A DNA stretch of 64,000 bases from Manis javanica (GCF_040802235.1 NC_133166.1:1-64000), one strand, 5' to 3'. Shown: positions 13,152-24,935, counted from the stretch's first letter. A program made the numbers and translations. Notes: a model not told the origin generated them from the letters alone.

Positions 13152-13964
13152 AGGGGGGTGGAGCCAAGATGGCAGCGTGAGTAGTACAGTGGGAATCTCC
13201 TCCCAAAAACATATATTTTTGAAAATACAACAAATACAACTAAACCTAAAAGAGAGACCAAAAGACACAGGACAACAGCCAGACTACAACCACACCTGCG
13301 AGAACCCAGCACCTGGTGAAAGGGTAAGATACAAGCCTCAGCTTGGTGGCACCTGAGCGCCCCTCACCCCAGCTCCCGGCGGGAGGAGAGGGGTCAGAGT
13401 GGGGAGGGAGATGGAGCCCAGGACTGCTAAACACCCAGCCCCAGCCATCCGCACCACAGTGCAGACACAGTGCATGTGTGGAGTGCTGCAAACTAGGGAA
13501 ACAGGACAGCAAGACCTTTGAAAGGGTCCTGAAGCCGGCGCCCCTGTGACAAAGAAAAGTGAGTGCTTTTTGAAAGTCTTAAAGGGACAGGGATGCCACA
13601 GCTGGATAGAAGCTTCCCGGGTCACAGTCCAGCAGCTGGAAATTCCAGGGAACCCCAGGTGCACTAGCCCCCTGTGCAACAGCTCTGAGACCCCTCATGG
13701 AGGTAAACAGCCGAACAGTCCACCATCCATTACCCCTCCGGGACCCCGCCATAGCAGAGCGGCAGCCTGAGGCTGGCCATGCCCACAGCAAGGGAACTTC
13801 CTCCATACCAGCCGGGCAAGATACAGAGACACAGTCTACACGTAATTACCCAACACAAGCCATGAGGGGTCGCAGCTGTCCCAGTAAAGAGGCCAGGAGC
13901 AAGTGGAAAGCCTTAGCTCTCCGGGCTGACAGAAAGCCAATAGCACACCACTGCACCTATCAAC

Positions 13965-14743
13965 ATGAAAAGGCAAAAAATTTGGTGCAGACAAGACTAA
14001 CTAAGACAACATCGACATCTGCTACATCTTCCCCTGAAAAGGAACCCAGGCAGATAGATTTAACCAGTCTTCCTGAAAAAGAATTCAAAACAAAAGTCAT
14101 AACCATTTGGATGGACTTGCAGAGAAATATGCAAGAACTAAGGAGGAAGAATACAGAAATAAAACAAGCTCTGGAAGGACTTCAAAACAGAATGGATGAG
14201 ATGCAAGAGACCATTAATGGACTAGAAAACAGAGAACAGGAATGCAGAGAAGCTGATGCAGAGAGAGATAAAAGGATCTCCTGAAATGAAAGAATTTTAA
14301 GAGAACTGAGTGACGAATCGAAACGGAACAATATCCACATTATAGGGGTACCAGAAGAAGAAGAGAGAGAAAAAGGGATAGAAAGTGTCTTTGGAGAAAT
14401 AATTGCTGAAAACTTCCCCAAACTAGTGGAGGAAAAGGTCTGTCAGACCACAGAGGTACACAGAACGCCCATGACAAGGGATCCAAGGAGGGCAACACCA
14501 AGACACATAATAATTAAAATTGCAAAGATCAAACACAAGGACAAAGTATTAAAGGCAGCCAGAGAGAAAAAAAAGGTCCCCTACAGAGGAAAACCCATTA
14601 GGCTATCATCAGACTTCTCAACAGAAATCCTACAGGCCAGAAGAGAATGGCATGATACACTTAATGCAATGAAACAGAAGGGCCTTGAACCAAGGATACT
14701 GTATCCAGCACGATTATCATTTAAATATGAAGGAGGGGATTAA
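13965..14743 (+). pseudogene. L1 ORF1 (ORF1p) remnant
   Basis: This encodes the L1 RNA-binding chaperone protein. The start is placed at the ATG at 13,965 because it begins a KRQK-type N-terminus like that of the minus-strand L1 ORF1 near 63,050. The frame changes within an A-run shortly after the start. A Met/Glu-rich coiled coil follows to the stop at 14,282-14,284, and the C-terminal domain resumes in another frame to 14,743. Intact ORF1p is about 340 residues, so this copy is broken. Confidence 0.8.
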
Positions 14744-15020
14744 ACAATTCCCAGACAAGCAAAAGTTGAGGGAATTTGCCTCCCATAAACCACCTCTACA
14801 GGGCATCTTACAGGGACTGCTCTAGATGGGAGCACTCCTAAAAAGAGCACAGAACAAAATACCCAACATATGAAGAAGGGAGGAGGAGGAATAAGAAGGC
14901 AGAGAAATAAAGAATCATCAGACTGTGTCTATAATAGCTCAATAAGCGAGTTAAGTTAGACAGTAATATAGTAAAGAAGCTAACCTTGAACTTTTGGTAA
15001 CCACAAACTTAAAGCCTGCA

Positions 15021-17411
15021 ATGACAATAAGTACATACCTTTCAATATTCACCCTAAATGTAAATGGACTGAATGCACCAATCAAAAGACACAGAGTAAT
15101 AGAATGGATAAAAAAGCAAGACCCATCCATATGCTGCTTACAAGAGACTCATCTCAAACCGAAAGACATGCACAGACTTAAAGTCAAGAGATGGAAAAAG
15201 ATATTTCATGCAAACAACAGAGAGAAAAAAGCAGGTGTTGCAATACTAGTATCAGACAAAATAGACTTCAAAAAAAAGAAAGTAACAAAAGATACAGGAC
15301 ATTACATAATGATAAAGGGCTCAGTCCAACAAGAGGATATAACCATTACAAATATATATGCATCCAATATAGGAGCACCAATATATGTGAAACAAATGCT
15401 AACAGAATTAAAGGAGAAAATAGAATGCAATGCATTCATTCTGGGAGACTTCAACACACCACTCACTCCAAAGGACAGATTCACCAGACAAAAAATAAGT
15501 AAGGACACAGATGCACTGAACAACACTCTAGAACAGATGGACCTAATAGACATCTATAGTACTTTACATCCAAAAGCGACAAGATACACATTCTTCTCAA
15601 GTGCACATGGAACATTCTCCAGAATAGACCACATACTAGGCCACAAAAGAGCCTCAGGAGATTCCAAAAGATTGAAATCCTACCAACCAACTTTTCAGAC
15701 CACAAAGGCATAAAACTAGAAATAAACTGTACAAAGAAAGCAAAAAGGCTCACAAACACATGAAGGCTTAACAAATACGCTCCTAAGTAATCAATGGATC
15801 AATGACCAAACCAAAATGGAGATCCAGCAATATATGGAAACAAACAACAACAACACAAAGCCCCAACTACTGTGGGATACAGCAAAAGCCATCTTAAGAG
15901 GAAAGTATATAGCAATCCAGGCATATTTAAAGAAGGAAGAACGATCCTAAATGAACGGTCTAATATCACAATTATCAAAATTGGAAAAAGAAGAACAAAT
16001 GAGGCCTAAGGTCAGCAGAAGGAGGGACACAATGAAGATCAGAGAAAAAATAAATAAAATTGAGAAGAATAAAATTAGCAAAATTCAATGAAACCAAGAG
16101 CTGGTTCTTTGAGAAAACAAACAAAATAGAGAAACCTCTAGCCAGACTTACTAAGAGGAAAACAGAGTCAATAGAAATCAACAGAATCAGAAACGAGAAA
16201 GGAAAAATCATGACGGACCCCACAGAAATACAAAGAATTATTAGAGACTACTATGAAAACCTATATGCTAACAAGCTGGGAAACCTAGAAGAAATGGGCA
16301 CCTTCCTAGAGCAGAAATGAATAGTTCAAAAATTCATATGAAAACGTCAAAGACCGCAAATAGCTAAAGCAATCCTGAGAAGGAAGAATAAAGTGGGGGT
16401 GATCTCACTCCCCAACTTCAAGTTCTACTACAAAGCCACAGTAATCAAGACAATTTGGTACTGGCACAAGAACAGAGCCACAGAACAATGGAACAGAATA
16501 GAGACTCCAAACATTAACCCAAACATATATGGTCAATTAATATTCGATAAAGGGGCCATGGACATACAATGGGAAATGACTGTCTCTTCAACAGATGTTG
16601 CTGGCAAAACTGGACAGCTATGTGTAAGAGAATGAAACTGGATCACTGTCTAGCCCCATACACAAAAGTAAATTCGAAATGGATCAAAAACTTGAATGTA
16701 AGTCATGTAACCATAAAACTCTTAGAAAAAAACATAGGCAAAAATCTCTTAGATATAAACATGAGTGACTTCTTCTTGAACATATCTCCCCGGGCAAGGG
16801 CAACAAATGCAAAAATGAACAAATGGGTCTATATCAGGCTGAAAAGCTTCTGTACAGCAAAGGACACTATCAATAGAACAAAAAGGCATCCTACAGTATG
16901 GGAGAATATATTCGAAAATGACATATCTGATAAAGGGTTGACTTCCAAAATATATAAAGCACTCACACACCTCAACAAACAAAAAGCAAATAACCCAATT
17001 AAAAAATTGGCAGAGGAAATGAAAAGACAGTTCTCTAAAGAAGAAATTCAGGTGGCCAACAGAGACATGAAAAGATGCTCCACATCTCTTGTCATCAGAG
17101 ACATGAAAATTAAAACCACAATGAGGTATCATCTCACACCAGTAAGGATGGCTACCATCCAAAAGACAAACAACAACAAATGTTGGAGAGGTTGTGGAGA
17201 AAGGGGAACCCTCCTACACTGCTGGTGGGAATTTAAATTAGTTCAACCGTTGTGGAAAGCAATATGGAGGTTCCTCAAAATGCTCAAAATAGAAATACCA
17301 TTGGACCCAGGAATTCCACTTCTAGGAATTTACCCTAAGAATACAGCACTGCAGTTTGAAAAAGACAGATGCACCCCTATGTTTATCACAGCACTATTTA
17401 CAATAGCCTAG
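15021..17411 (+). pseudogene. L1 ORF2 remnant (endonuclease and C-terminus only)
   Basis: The endonuclease domain reads through 15,021-15,713 with the N of LNVNGLN, the E of QETH, the D and N of GDFNTP and the DH of SRIDHILGH, all expected of an APE-type endonuclease. Further frames give [17 protein letters not shown] (about 16,150-16,200). Beyond about 16,320 the ORF2 C-terminal part begins ([20 protein letters not shown]) and runs to the usual C-terminal end near 17,411. The YxDD-type catalytic core is absent, so no reverse transcription is expected. Confidence 0.85.
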
Positions 17412-17689
17412 ATATGGAAGCAACCTAAATGTCCATCAGTAGATGAATGGATAAAGAGGATGTGGTATATATACACAATGGAATATTACTCAGCCATAAG
17501 AAAAAAACAAATCCTACCTTTCCCAACAACATGGATGGAGGTAGAGGGTATTATGCTCAGTGAAATAAGCCAGGGGGAGAAAGACAAGTACCATATGATT
17601 TCACTCATATGTTGAGTATAACAACAAAAGAAAACTGAAGGAACAAAACAGCAGTAGAAGCACAGAACCCAAGAATGGACTAATAGTTA

Positions 17690-17760
17690 CCAAAGGGAAA
17701 GGGAGTGGGGAGGATGGGTGGGAAGGGAGGGATAAGGGTGGGATGAAAAGAAAGGGGGCA
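17690..17760 (+). repeat. G-rich polypurine tract in the L1 3' UTR
   Basis: This is a nearly pure purine run with several GGG and GGGG blocks on the + strand. Such tracts are a known feature of mammalian L1 3' UTRs and can fold as G-quadruplexes. The same feature appears as a C/T-rich run in the minus-strand L1s at about 24,590-24,660 and 58,215-58,275. Confidence 0.6.
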
Positions 17761-17955
17761 TTACGGTTAGCATGTATAGTGTTGGGGGGCACAGGGAGGG
17801 CTGTGCAACACAGAGAAGACAAGTAGTGATTTTACAGCATCTTACTATGTTGAAGGACAGTGACTGTTAAGGGGGATGTGGAGGGTACTTGGTGAAGAGG
17901 GGAGCCTAGTATAATGTCCTTCATGTATTTTTAGATTAATGATACCAAAAACCCC

Positions 17956-20202
17956 CTCTAGAAACAGACCTTACTGAATAGGGACAAGTGACTTGCCTGA
18001 TATGTAATTCACTTATGGGGATAAAAGTGTCCACCAAGGTTAGGAAAATAATGCACGAATGAAATGAGAATTTCAACCAACAGTTACTAAGTAGAAGACA
18101 TTATCAAATAGAATCACATAGATGCAGAATAAGATTTCAAAAATTCAAAACAAATTCAAGAGCATATGGGATAAACTAGAAAAATACTCAATGAAATTGA
18201 AGATAGGTCAATGCAATTCATCCTTTTAGATGATCAAAAAGAATAAAGAATGAAAAAAGTGAAGGTAACTTAAGGGACTTAGGGAAACCATCAAACAAAC
18301 ACATCAATATTTACATTCTAGAAGTCTCAGAAAGTGAAGAGAAAGTAAAATGGATGAAAGCTTCTTTCAATAAGTAATGGTTGGAAATATCCCCAACCTG
18401 GAGTAAAAACAGACATCCAGAGCTAGGAATCTCAGAGTAATCCAAATAATGTAAATCCAAGAAGAACCATACCACAATGTATTATAAATAAAATATAGTA
18501 ATATAAAAACAAGGCATCTTAAAACAGAAAGACAAAAACAACTTGTTATGTACAAGAGTACCTGTGGAAGACTGTCGGTAAATTTACCAGCAGAAATTTT
18601 CCAGGCCTAAGAAGGTGACACAATATGTTCAATGTGGTGCTAAATACCTGCCATCCAAGAACATTATTATTACCTGGATAAGCTGTCCTTCATAGTTGAA
18701 GGAGAGGTAGAGAGTTTTCCAGACAAGGAATTCTAAAGATTTCATTATAAGTAGACTGGTTTTGAAAGACATTCTAAATGGACTTCTTCACATAGAAGTG
18801 AAAACTTGCCAATTAGTAATAGGAACCATATGAAAATGTAACTCTCACTGGAAAGGTTAAACTAGTTAACTTCAGATACACTAATGTTATTGCAGTTGTA
18901 TGTCCCTTATAAATCTAGTATCAAAAATGAAAGACAAAAGTAGAAACACAACTGTAATCATAAAAATCTGTTAGTGGATACAGAAGATAAAAAAAGATGT
19001 AGGTTTTTCCATCAAAAACATAAAATATGAAGCCAGAAGGGTAACACTGTAGTTTTAGTATGTGTTAGAGCTCAAGTTGTTTTCAGCTTCTATTTGACTG
19101 TTTTAACTATAATAGATGTTTTATATAAGCCTCATGATAACAAAAAGTCAAAATCTCTAGTAAATACACAAAGAAAAAAGAATTTAAGCGTACCCGTAGA
19201 GAAAGTCACCAAGGAAGAGAGCAACAAGAGAAGAAAGGAGCCAAATTATTACAAAATAGCCCGAAAACAATGAAAAAAATGACAATTGCAAGTCCACACC
19301 TCTCAATAATACTTTAAATGTAACAGGACTTTCTTCAGTGAAACACATTGAATGTATGAATATATGGAAAAACAAAGCCCAACTGTGTGCTGCTTATTAA
19401 AGACTCATTACAGTTTTGGAATCACACATACACTGGAGGTGATGGGATGAAAAAAGAAACTGCATGTGAATGGAGACCAAAATAACCAGAGGTAGCTATA
19501 ATTACATCAGAATAAATAGACTTTTAGGCAGAGATTGAGAAGAGGCAAAGAAGTTTATTATATAATAATAGTAAAGTGGTCAATCCAACAGGAGAATATA
19601 AGATTTTAAGTATTTATGTCTCCTATAGAGGAGCACCTAGATACAGAAGATAAGTCTTAACAGAGATGAAGGGAGAGCTAGACAGCAATACAATAAGAGC
19701 AGAGAGCTTCATTACCTCACTTTCTACAATGGGTCGATCATCCAGATGGACTGCCAGCAATGAAACACAGGACTTAAATCACATGTTAGGACAAATGGAC
19801 TTAATAGATATTTACAAACATTTCATCTAAAGGAAGCAGCATAGACATTGTTCTAGAGTCATTTGGAAGCTTCTCCAGGATAGATCATATGTTAGGCCAC
19901 AAGACAGATCTTAATCTATCTTTAAGAAGATTGAAATCATATCAAGCATCATTTCCAACCACAATGGTAAGAAAGTAGGATTCAAGTAAATAAAGAAATT
20001 TGGAAGATTCATAATATGTAGAGATTAAGCAGGAGGCTATTGAACACCAGGATGTCAGAGAAGTATAAAAAGAGATACAAAGTAATATCCTAGTTGAATG
20101 AAATGGAAATACAACATACCAAAGTTTATGGGATGCAGCAAAACAGTTCCAGCAGGAAATTCATAATGATGAATACCTGCATTAAGAAGAAAGGTCATTC
20201 AA
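17956..20202 (+). mobile_element. Old L1, + strand, first part (unit A)
   Basis: The segment has ORF1-like wording (AATGAGAATTTCAACC and similar) near 18,060, inter-ORF sequence, and endonuclease-like ORF2 sequence around 19,500-19,900. It is highly decayed. The same L1 occupies about 39,515-41,745 in B and continues after the composite retroposon at 22,195. Confidence 0.65.
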
Positions 20203-20216
20203 ACAACCTAACATTA
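20203..20216 (+). repeat. Target-site duplication, left copy, of composite retroposon A
   Basis: ACAACCTAACATTA is repeated at 22,181-22,194, right after the A-tail. Unit B has it once in nearly the same form at about 41,754-41,767, which is an unoccupied site. Confidence 0.85.
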
Positions 20217-20667
20217 AGAGAAGACAAGTAGTGAATCTACACCATTTTGCTATGCTGATGGACAGTGACTGTAAAGGCGTCTTCTTGGGGGGACCTGGTA
20301 TAGGGGAGAGCCTAGTAAACATAATATTCTTCATGTAATTGTAGATTAATGATAACAAGAAAAAGGAAAGAAAAGGGGGATTACTCCCTGATAGGATAAA
20401 ACTAACTGTAAATCAATGATTAAAGCATGCTTTAAATATCCTTAATTTTGATCATTTAAAGGGTGTCATATGATCAGATATGGAAGTACATTTTTTTCAT
20501 AATATTCCATTCTCTTAAAAAAAAAAGCAGTTCCTGTGTAGTGATCTCCAATAAGTTCTTCACAATGATATAAAGGGCATATCGAAGTGTGGGCAAAGGG
20601 TTTGTTTGTGTTTATACAGAGTATCAAAGCTTAATTTGGCTACCCAGAAAATGAATTAAGATACGAT

Positions 20668-21250
20668 ATGAAGAAGAACTTCCAACATCAACATTCTCTG
20701 GAAGAGTCATTCCAGAAGATGAACATCAAAAACTTCAATGAAGATTCCGGCACTGCTGCAGTTGTAGCTGCATTCATCCCACCGGTTCCTGGACTTGCTA
20801 TTGGAATGAAGAAGGAGATATCTAAGCTGGCCTGTCCATACAGTAAAATTACAAATTTGACTGGATCTATACTGTCAGAACTCAACCAAGAATTAGGAGA
20901 AGTGCAAGTTGCAGTGCTCCAAAATCTTGCGACTACAGACCATCTACTGTTAGAAGAACATATGGGATGTGAACAGTTCCCAGGAATGTGTTGTTTTAAT
21001 TTGCCTGATTTTTCTCAAACTATTGAAATTCAGTTAGACAATATCCATCATATCATTGGTAAGTTTTCACAAATGCCTAGGTGTGCCTAACTGGTTTTCT
21101 TGGTTTCACTGGAGATGCCTGGTAATTGTATGTCTGCTTTGGTTATGTAGCTGTATTCCTATTATGTTAATGTATGTGTGCAATTTAATAAGTAGTTTAA
21201 AACCTATACATGCTCATGTTACTCTACAAAAAGATATGTCAAAGAAATAA
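20668..21250 (+). pseudogene. ERV envelope TM-subunit fossil inside the composite
   Basis: The translated segment has the retroviral TM layout: a hydrophobic stretch, a heptad-like region with LQNLATTDHLLLEEH, a CX6CC-type cysteine cluster, then a W-rich juxtamembrane region and a membrane span. It is only the 3' part of an env and is broken. It is unrelated to the class III-like ERV in the same unit, which has no visible env. Confidence 0.75.
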
Positions 21251-21853
21251 TCAATCTTCCCATGTTTTCTTCTGCCTGCTACTTCTATAGCTTTTCTTCT
21301 TCCTTCCTAATTACAACCCTTAAGTAGAATTCGTGCCTCATAATGAAATTCCTGAGTATCATAATTCTTCCAAGTGGTAAAGATACCTCAAGACAAATGC
21401 TGGGCATAAAAGCCACAGGGCATAAATCTGCAAAGAAGTAAAAAGCTAACCTTTTCAAACAATATTGCTTCTCTCTAACTTATCAACTTTACATTTCCCT
21501 GTATGGCCCTGGAAGATGACTGGTTAGCCAGAGACGAGTAAGATTCCTCAAGGGAGGAACAACCTAAGACAGGCACAGTCACAGGGGGGCCATCAGGTGA
21601 AAAATTGGGGATCAACAGAGGTGAGGCTTAGAACCCCCCCCCCCATATTGAGAGAAATCTTCTGCATCCGTGGATGCTTTGTTGCCCTTGTCTAGCTTGG
21701 ATTGATACTTAGTCTATAGGCACACACCTGATCATCTACATTTGCCCTCTTACAGCACTAAACTATATTTTCTTCCTTTATCTTGCATCTACCTACCACT
21801 TCAGCATTTTATTAAAAATAATAATAATAATAACAACAATAATATGGGAGAAA

Positions 21854-22161
21854 TGTGGGATTCACATATAAATCAAGTATAAAAATCAAACGAATATTCA
21901 TATTTGACCTGATTGTTTATAGTTCATAATGCGTGATCAAAACCGAAAGTTTCTGTGATGACTGTCCTTGCAATGTTCATCTGGAATTCACTATGTAAGA
22001 ATTTGTTCACCATGTAAGAACTTGTTCGTTATGCTTCAGAAGATTGGAGACTGTTGAGAACTAGGCTTGGGGTTGATTAATGACTGTGCATTGAGTCCCC
22101 TATACAGAATTTTGTTTTTGTTAACAACCATTTGATCAATAAATATGAGAGGTGCCCTCTC
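21854..22161 (+). repeat. LTR portion of composite retroposon A
   Basis: It starts TG directly after a polypurine-like GGGAGAAA. It contains two near-repeats of a TATGTAAGAA/ACTTGTTC motif and an AATAAA, and ends at CTCTC before the poly(A). U5 appears to be missing, as expected if the RNA ended at the R/poly(A) site. Confidence 0.65.
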
Positions 22162-22194
22162 AAAAAAAAAAAAAAAAAAAACAACCTAACATTA

Positions 22195-22990
22195 TAGTGC
22201 ATGGAACTAGTACTAAGTAGTAGAAGGAAGGAAATAACAAAGATCAGCATGGAAATATATATAAACAAATTATAGGAGATTAGAAAAGATTAATGAATAT
22301 AAGGATGTGGCTTTTAGAATGATAAGCAAACCAGACAAACATTTAGTTTTAGTCATCATGAAAAAAAAAGACCGGACTGTAATACATAAAATCATAAATG
22401 AAATGGGAGACATTACAACTAATACCACAGAAATACAAAGCATAAAAAGAGACAACCATGAACAACCATAAACCAACAAACAGGTCCATCTAGGATAAGT
22501 GGACAAATGGTAAAAACATTCAATTCACCAGGACTGAATCCTGAAGAAACAAATCTCAACAGATCAATTAGTAAGAAGACTGAGTCAGAAATCAAAAACT
22601 TCGTAGAAGCCACAAAGTATCTGGAACTAAATGGCTTCACTGGTTAAGTTCTACCAAACATTTAAAGAAGAATTAATTGCAATGCTTCTCTAACTCTTTC
22701 TAAAAGTAGAAGAAGAAGTAACACTTCTAAACCCATTTTATAAGGGCAGCATTTAAATGACACCAAAAACGGACATGGACAGTAATAGAAAAGAAAGAAA
22801 AGTTCAATATCCCAGTGAACATTGGTGCAAAAATCCTCATATAAATATTGGCAAACTGAATTCAGTAATACATTAAAAGGTCATATACCATGATCAGATA
22901 CAGTACATTGCCCCCCATGACTTATTTATAACTGAAAGTTCGTACCTTTTGAGTTCATTTAAATAAACTCCACTTAAAATTATAAACAAT
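22195..22990 (+). mobile_element. Old L1, + strand, continuation (unit A)
   Basis: This resumes the old L1 interrupted by the composite and matches B at about 41,768-42,560. It has ORF2 wording around 22,550-22,900. A short antisense L1 3'-end piece (CCCATGACTTATTTATAACT) lies at about 22,915-22,935. Confidence 0.6.
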
Positions 22991-23109
22991 ATTTGTGGGA
23001 ATGATATTAAGTAGATACTGTAACTCAAGGCTTAGCCATGCACCATATGTTGGAAAAGATTCCAATTCAGAACATCAAAATTATATCTAGCATTAATGGA
23101 AGACATGCT

Positions 23110-23310
23110 GTGTATGACACCCTCCAATAAGTGCTGTGTAATCATTATCTAATTTGATTATCTCCATGAAGAGCAGTAATGAAGTAGCTGCTACTATCAG
23201 CTCTACGTTATATGTGCCAGTACTGAGGTCAGGAGGGGTAAATTTGCTCATGGTCACAAACCAGCAAGTGGATAGTCAAAATTCAATGCATTGCGGCTGA
23301 TGCCAATGCT
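23110..23310 (+). repeat. MIR SINE (unit A)
   Basis: The order is typical of MIR: AATAAGTGCTGTGTAATCATTATCTAATTTGAT-like bases, then GAGGTCAGGAGGGGTAAATTTGC and GGTCACAAACCAGCAAG. The copy in B is at about 42,690-42,880. Confidence 0.7.
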
Positions 23311-23468
23311 CATGTTGGACCATCAAAAGTCATGATTCTGTCATGAATTAATTTTACTGTACTCATTATTGAGTGGATTTTCTCACTTTTGCCTAGGAAA
23401 TAATGCCATGTCTGCCCTACAGGTTTGGTGTGATGATTGATTAAGATCAGATATTTGAGAAAATGTGC

Positions 23469-23469
<1 letters not shown>

Positions 23470-23514
<45 letters not shown>

Positions 23515-23528
23515 GTGTGTGTGTGTGT
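23470..23528 (+). repeat. (GT)n microsatellite
   Basis: An almost pure TG dinucleotide run with one GC interruption. It is present at the same place in B (about 43,045-43,102), so the tract predates the A/B duplication. Confidence 0.9.
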
Positions 23529-23929
23529 AATGGGAGTGTTTTATAAATTTTTATAAACAGTGAGGTATCCACAGATCTACTTTACTGTGGTGAAGCTGTT
23601 TTACCAGCTAGCTGTGTCATGTTCATGGAATATTTTATCTCTTCTTGTTTCAGATTCCTCATCTGGAAATTGAAGGTATCAGACTAGCTGATCCCTTGGT
23701 ACATAGCAGGTCTTCTGACCCAACATTCATTAAAAAAATAGTTACTATCATGAGATCATGATAGGACCACGGGGTACTGGGTGATGGTATCAGAAGGGAC
23801 GTGAAAAAGTGGGGCATGAGATTAGCTGGGAGAAAACCTCCATGACAGCCATGTCTCCAGAGAGCAAGAACCTGGGGACTTTCCTTCCTCTGACTGTCTT
23901 TTCTAATGACACCTCTGCCCTTAACAACA

Positions 23930-24310
23930 CATTTGAGAGGAATCCCAGGTGTGGGCATCTCTCTCGCTGTGAGTGGACAGCCAGTTTATAGACTAAAGCT
24001 CCTGTCTTGCAGTGTAATCTGAGAAAACCCTTTTGGAAAAGAAATAAGCAGTTTCAACCTTTGGCGAGAATTCTGTGTACTTGAGGGATCTGGGTCAAGG
24101 TGAGAGGGCGAGATTAGCGGGCTCAGTGGATTCCATGTCCTCTCAATAGCCGTGGGATCCTCCTGGTAGGACTGTGCGGACGAGGTTTGTGGTCCTCAGT
24201 GTCCCCGTTTGTCAGTCTCCCTCCCCCTCGCCCCCACACCCTCCACTTAGGGCTCTTCCTTGGGTTTTCTCCTTATCCATGTTGTCTGTCCTTCTGTGGA
24301 AAGACTAACC
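23930..24310 (+). other. GC-richer, CpG-containing block of unknown role (unit A)
   Basis: This block stands out from the AT-rich surroundings by several retained CpGs (TCTCGC, GGCGAG, GGGCGAGATTAGCGGG, GCCGTGGG, GCGGACGAGG). It is well conserved in B at about 43,510-43,860. No coding frame or known repeat is evident. It could be an unrecognised old LTR or a regulatory segment. Confidence 0.4.
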
Positions 24311-24380
24311 TCTTATCTAACATTTCAGGTATTACTCTGGGGCGAGAGGCAGGTGTTGAGCTCTAGTTCTTCAATTTCTT

Positions 24381-24832
24381 ATTTATTTAGTTTTGTTTTG
24401 GTATCATTTATCTACAATTACAAGAGCAACATTATGGTTACTAGACTCCCCCCATCATCAAGTCCCCCCCACAAACCCCATTACAGTCACTGTCCATCAG
24501 CGTAGTAAGATGCTGTAGAGTCTCTACTTGTCTTCTCTGTGTTTCACAGCCCTCCCAGTGCCCCCACCTACATTATGGCTGCTAATTGTAATGCCCCCTT
24601 TTTTCCGCTTCTCCCTCCCTTCCCTCCCGTCCTCCCCAGTCCGTTCCCTTTTGGTAACTGTTGTCCATTCTTGGGTTCTGTGTGTCTGCTACTGTTTCAT
24701 TGCTTCAGTTTTTTCCTTGTTCATATACTCCACATATGAGTGAACTCATTTGATTCTTGTCTTTTTCCACCTGGCTGATTTCACTGAGCATAATGCCCTC
24801 TAGCTCCATCCATGTTGTTGCCAATGGTAGAC
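24381..24832 (-). mobile_element. 5'-truncated L1 tail, minus strand, unit A only
   Basis: This is the reverse complement of the same young L1 3' UTR as at 17,410-17,950. A T-rich start (tail side, near 24,385-24,400) precedes GGTATCATTTATCTACAATT. B reads straight across the site (about 43,953: TTTCTTAAGGACG), so the insertion is A-specific. A clear target duplication was not resolved. Confidence 0.8.
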
Positions 24833-24935
24833 TCTTAAGGATGTGATCTTGAACTCTGTTGCCTTCTGTTTTTTGTCCTTTAATAGGGGGAAATAAGATC
24901 ATCTAGAAGCTAATAGACAGGGTCTCTAAAGGATA
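24833..24935 (+). repeat. MIR-like 3' segment (unit A)
   Basis: TTAAGGATGTGATCTTGAACTC followed by a TTTGTCCTTTAATAGGGGGAAATAAG pattern resembles the MIR tail (cctcatctgtaaaatgggataat). The version in B (about 43,953-44,040) is clearer. Confidence 0.5.

Larger units (their letters stand above)
13152..17955 (+). mobile_element. L1 retrotransposon with both ends, lacking the RT core
   Basis: A + strand L1 inserted in unit A only. The 5' end has the usual GGGGTGGAGCCAAGATGGC-type start, followed by a GC-rich 5' UTR to about 13,960. ORF1 runs about 13,965-14,743 in more than one frame, with a coiled-coil part and a C-terminal domain containing DPRRATPRHIIIK. ORF2 starts near 15,021 with an endonuclease domain (LNVNGLNAPIKRHRVIEW, QETHLK, GDFNTPLTPKDR). 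Near 16,320 the sequence jumps from the start of the RT region to the ORF2 C-terminal region, so the FADD catalytic core is missing; total length is about 4.8 kb against about 6 kb for an intact L1. The 3' UTR has a G-rich purine tract (about 17,690-17,760) and ends in a very short A run. It is dead for autonomous movement. Confidence 0.9.
20217..22181 (+). mobile_element. Composite retroposon: L1 3' UTR + ERV env/LTR fragment + poly(A), copy A
   Basis: The first roughly 180 bp match the L1 3' UTR seen at about 17,810-17,950. An ERV 3' segment follows: an env transmembrane-subunit remnant (20,668-21,250) and then an LTR starting TGTGGG at 21,854 after a purine-rich GGGAGAAA. The LTR ends just after AATAAA (about 22,138-22,143), and a 20-A tail follows. 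A 14 bp target duplication and the A-tail indicate L1-machinery mobilisation of a processed transcript. A second copy at about 46,037-48,030 has the same order of parts. The env part is a fossil fragment, not a host gene. Confidence 0.85.

Noticed and set aside
13246-13806. Overlapping open frames on both strands in 13.2-13.8 kb
   Set aside because: They lie in the GC-rich 5' UTR of the L1 at 13,152, and no protein family is seen.
23470-23528. Possible CRISPR-like or satellite array
   Set aside because: It is a simple (GT)n microsatellite with no spacers.
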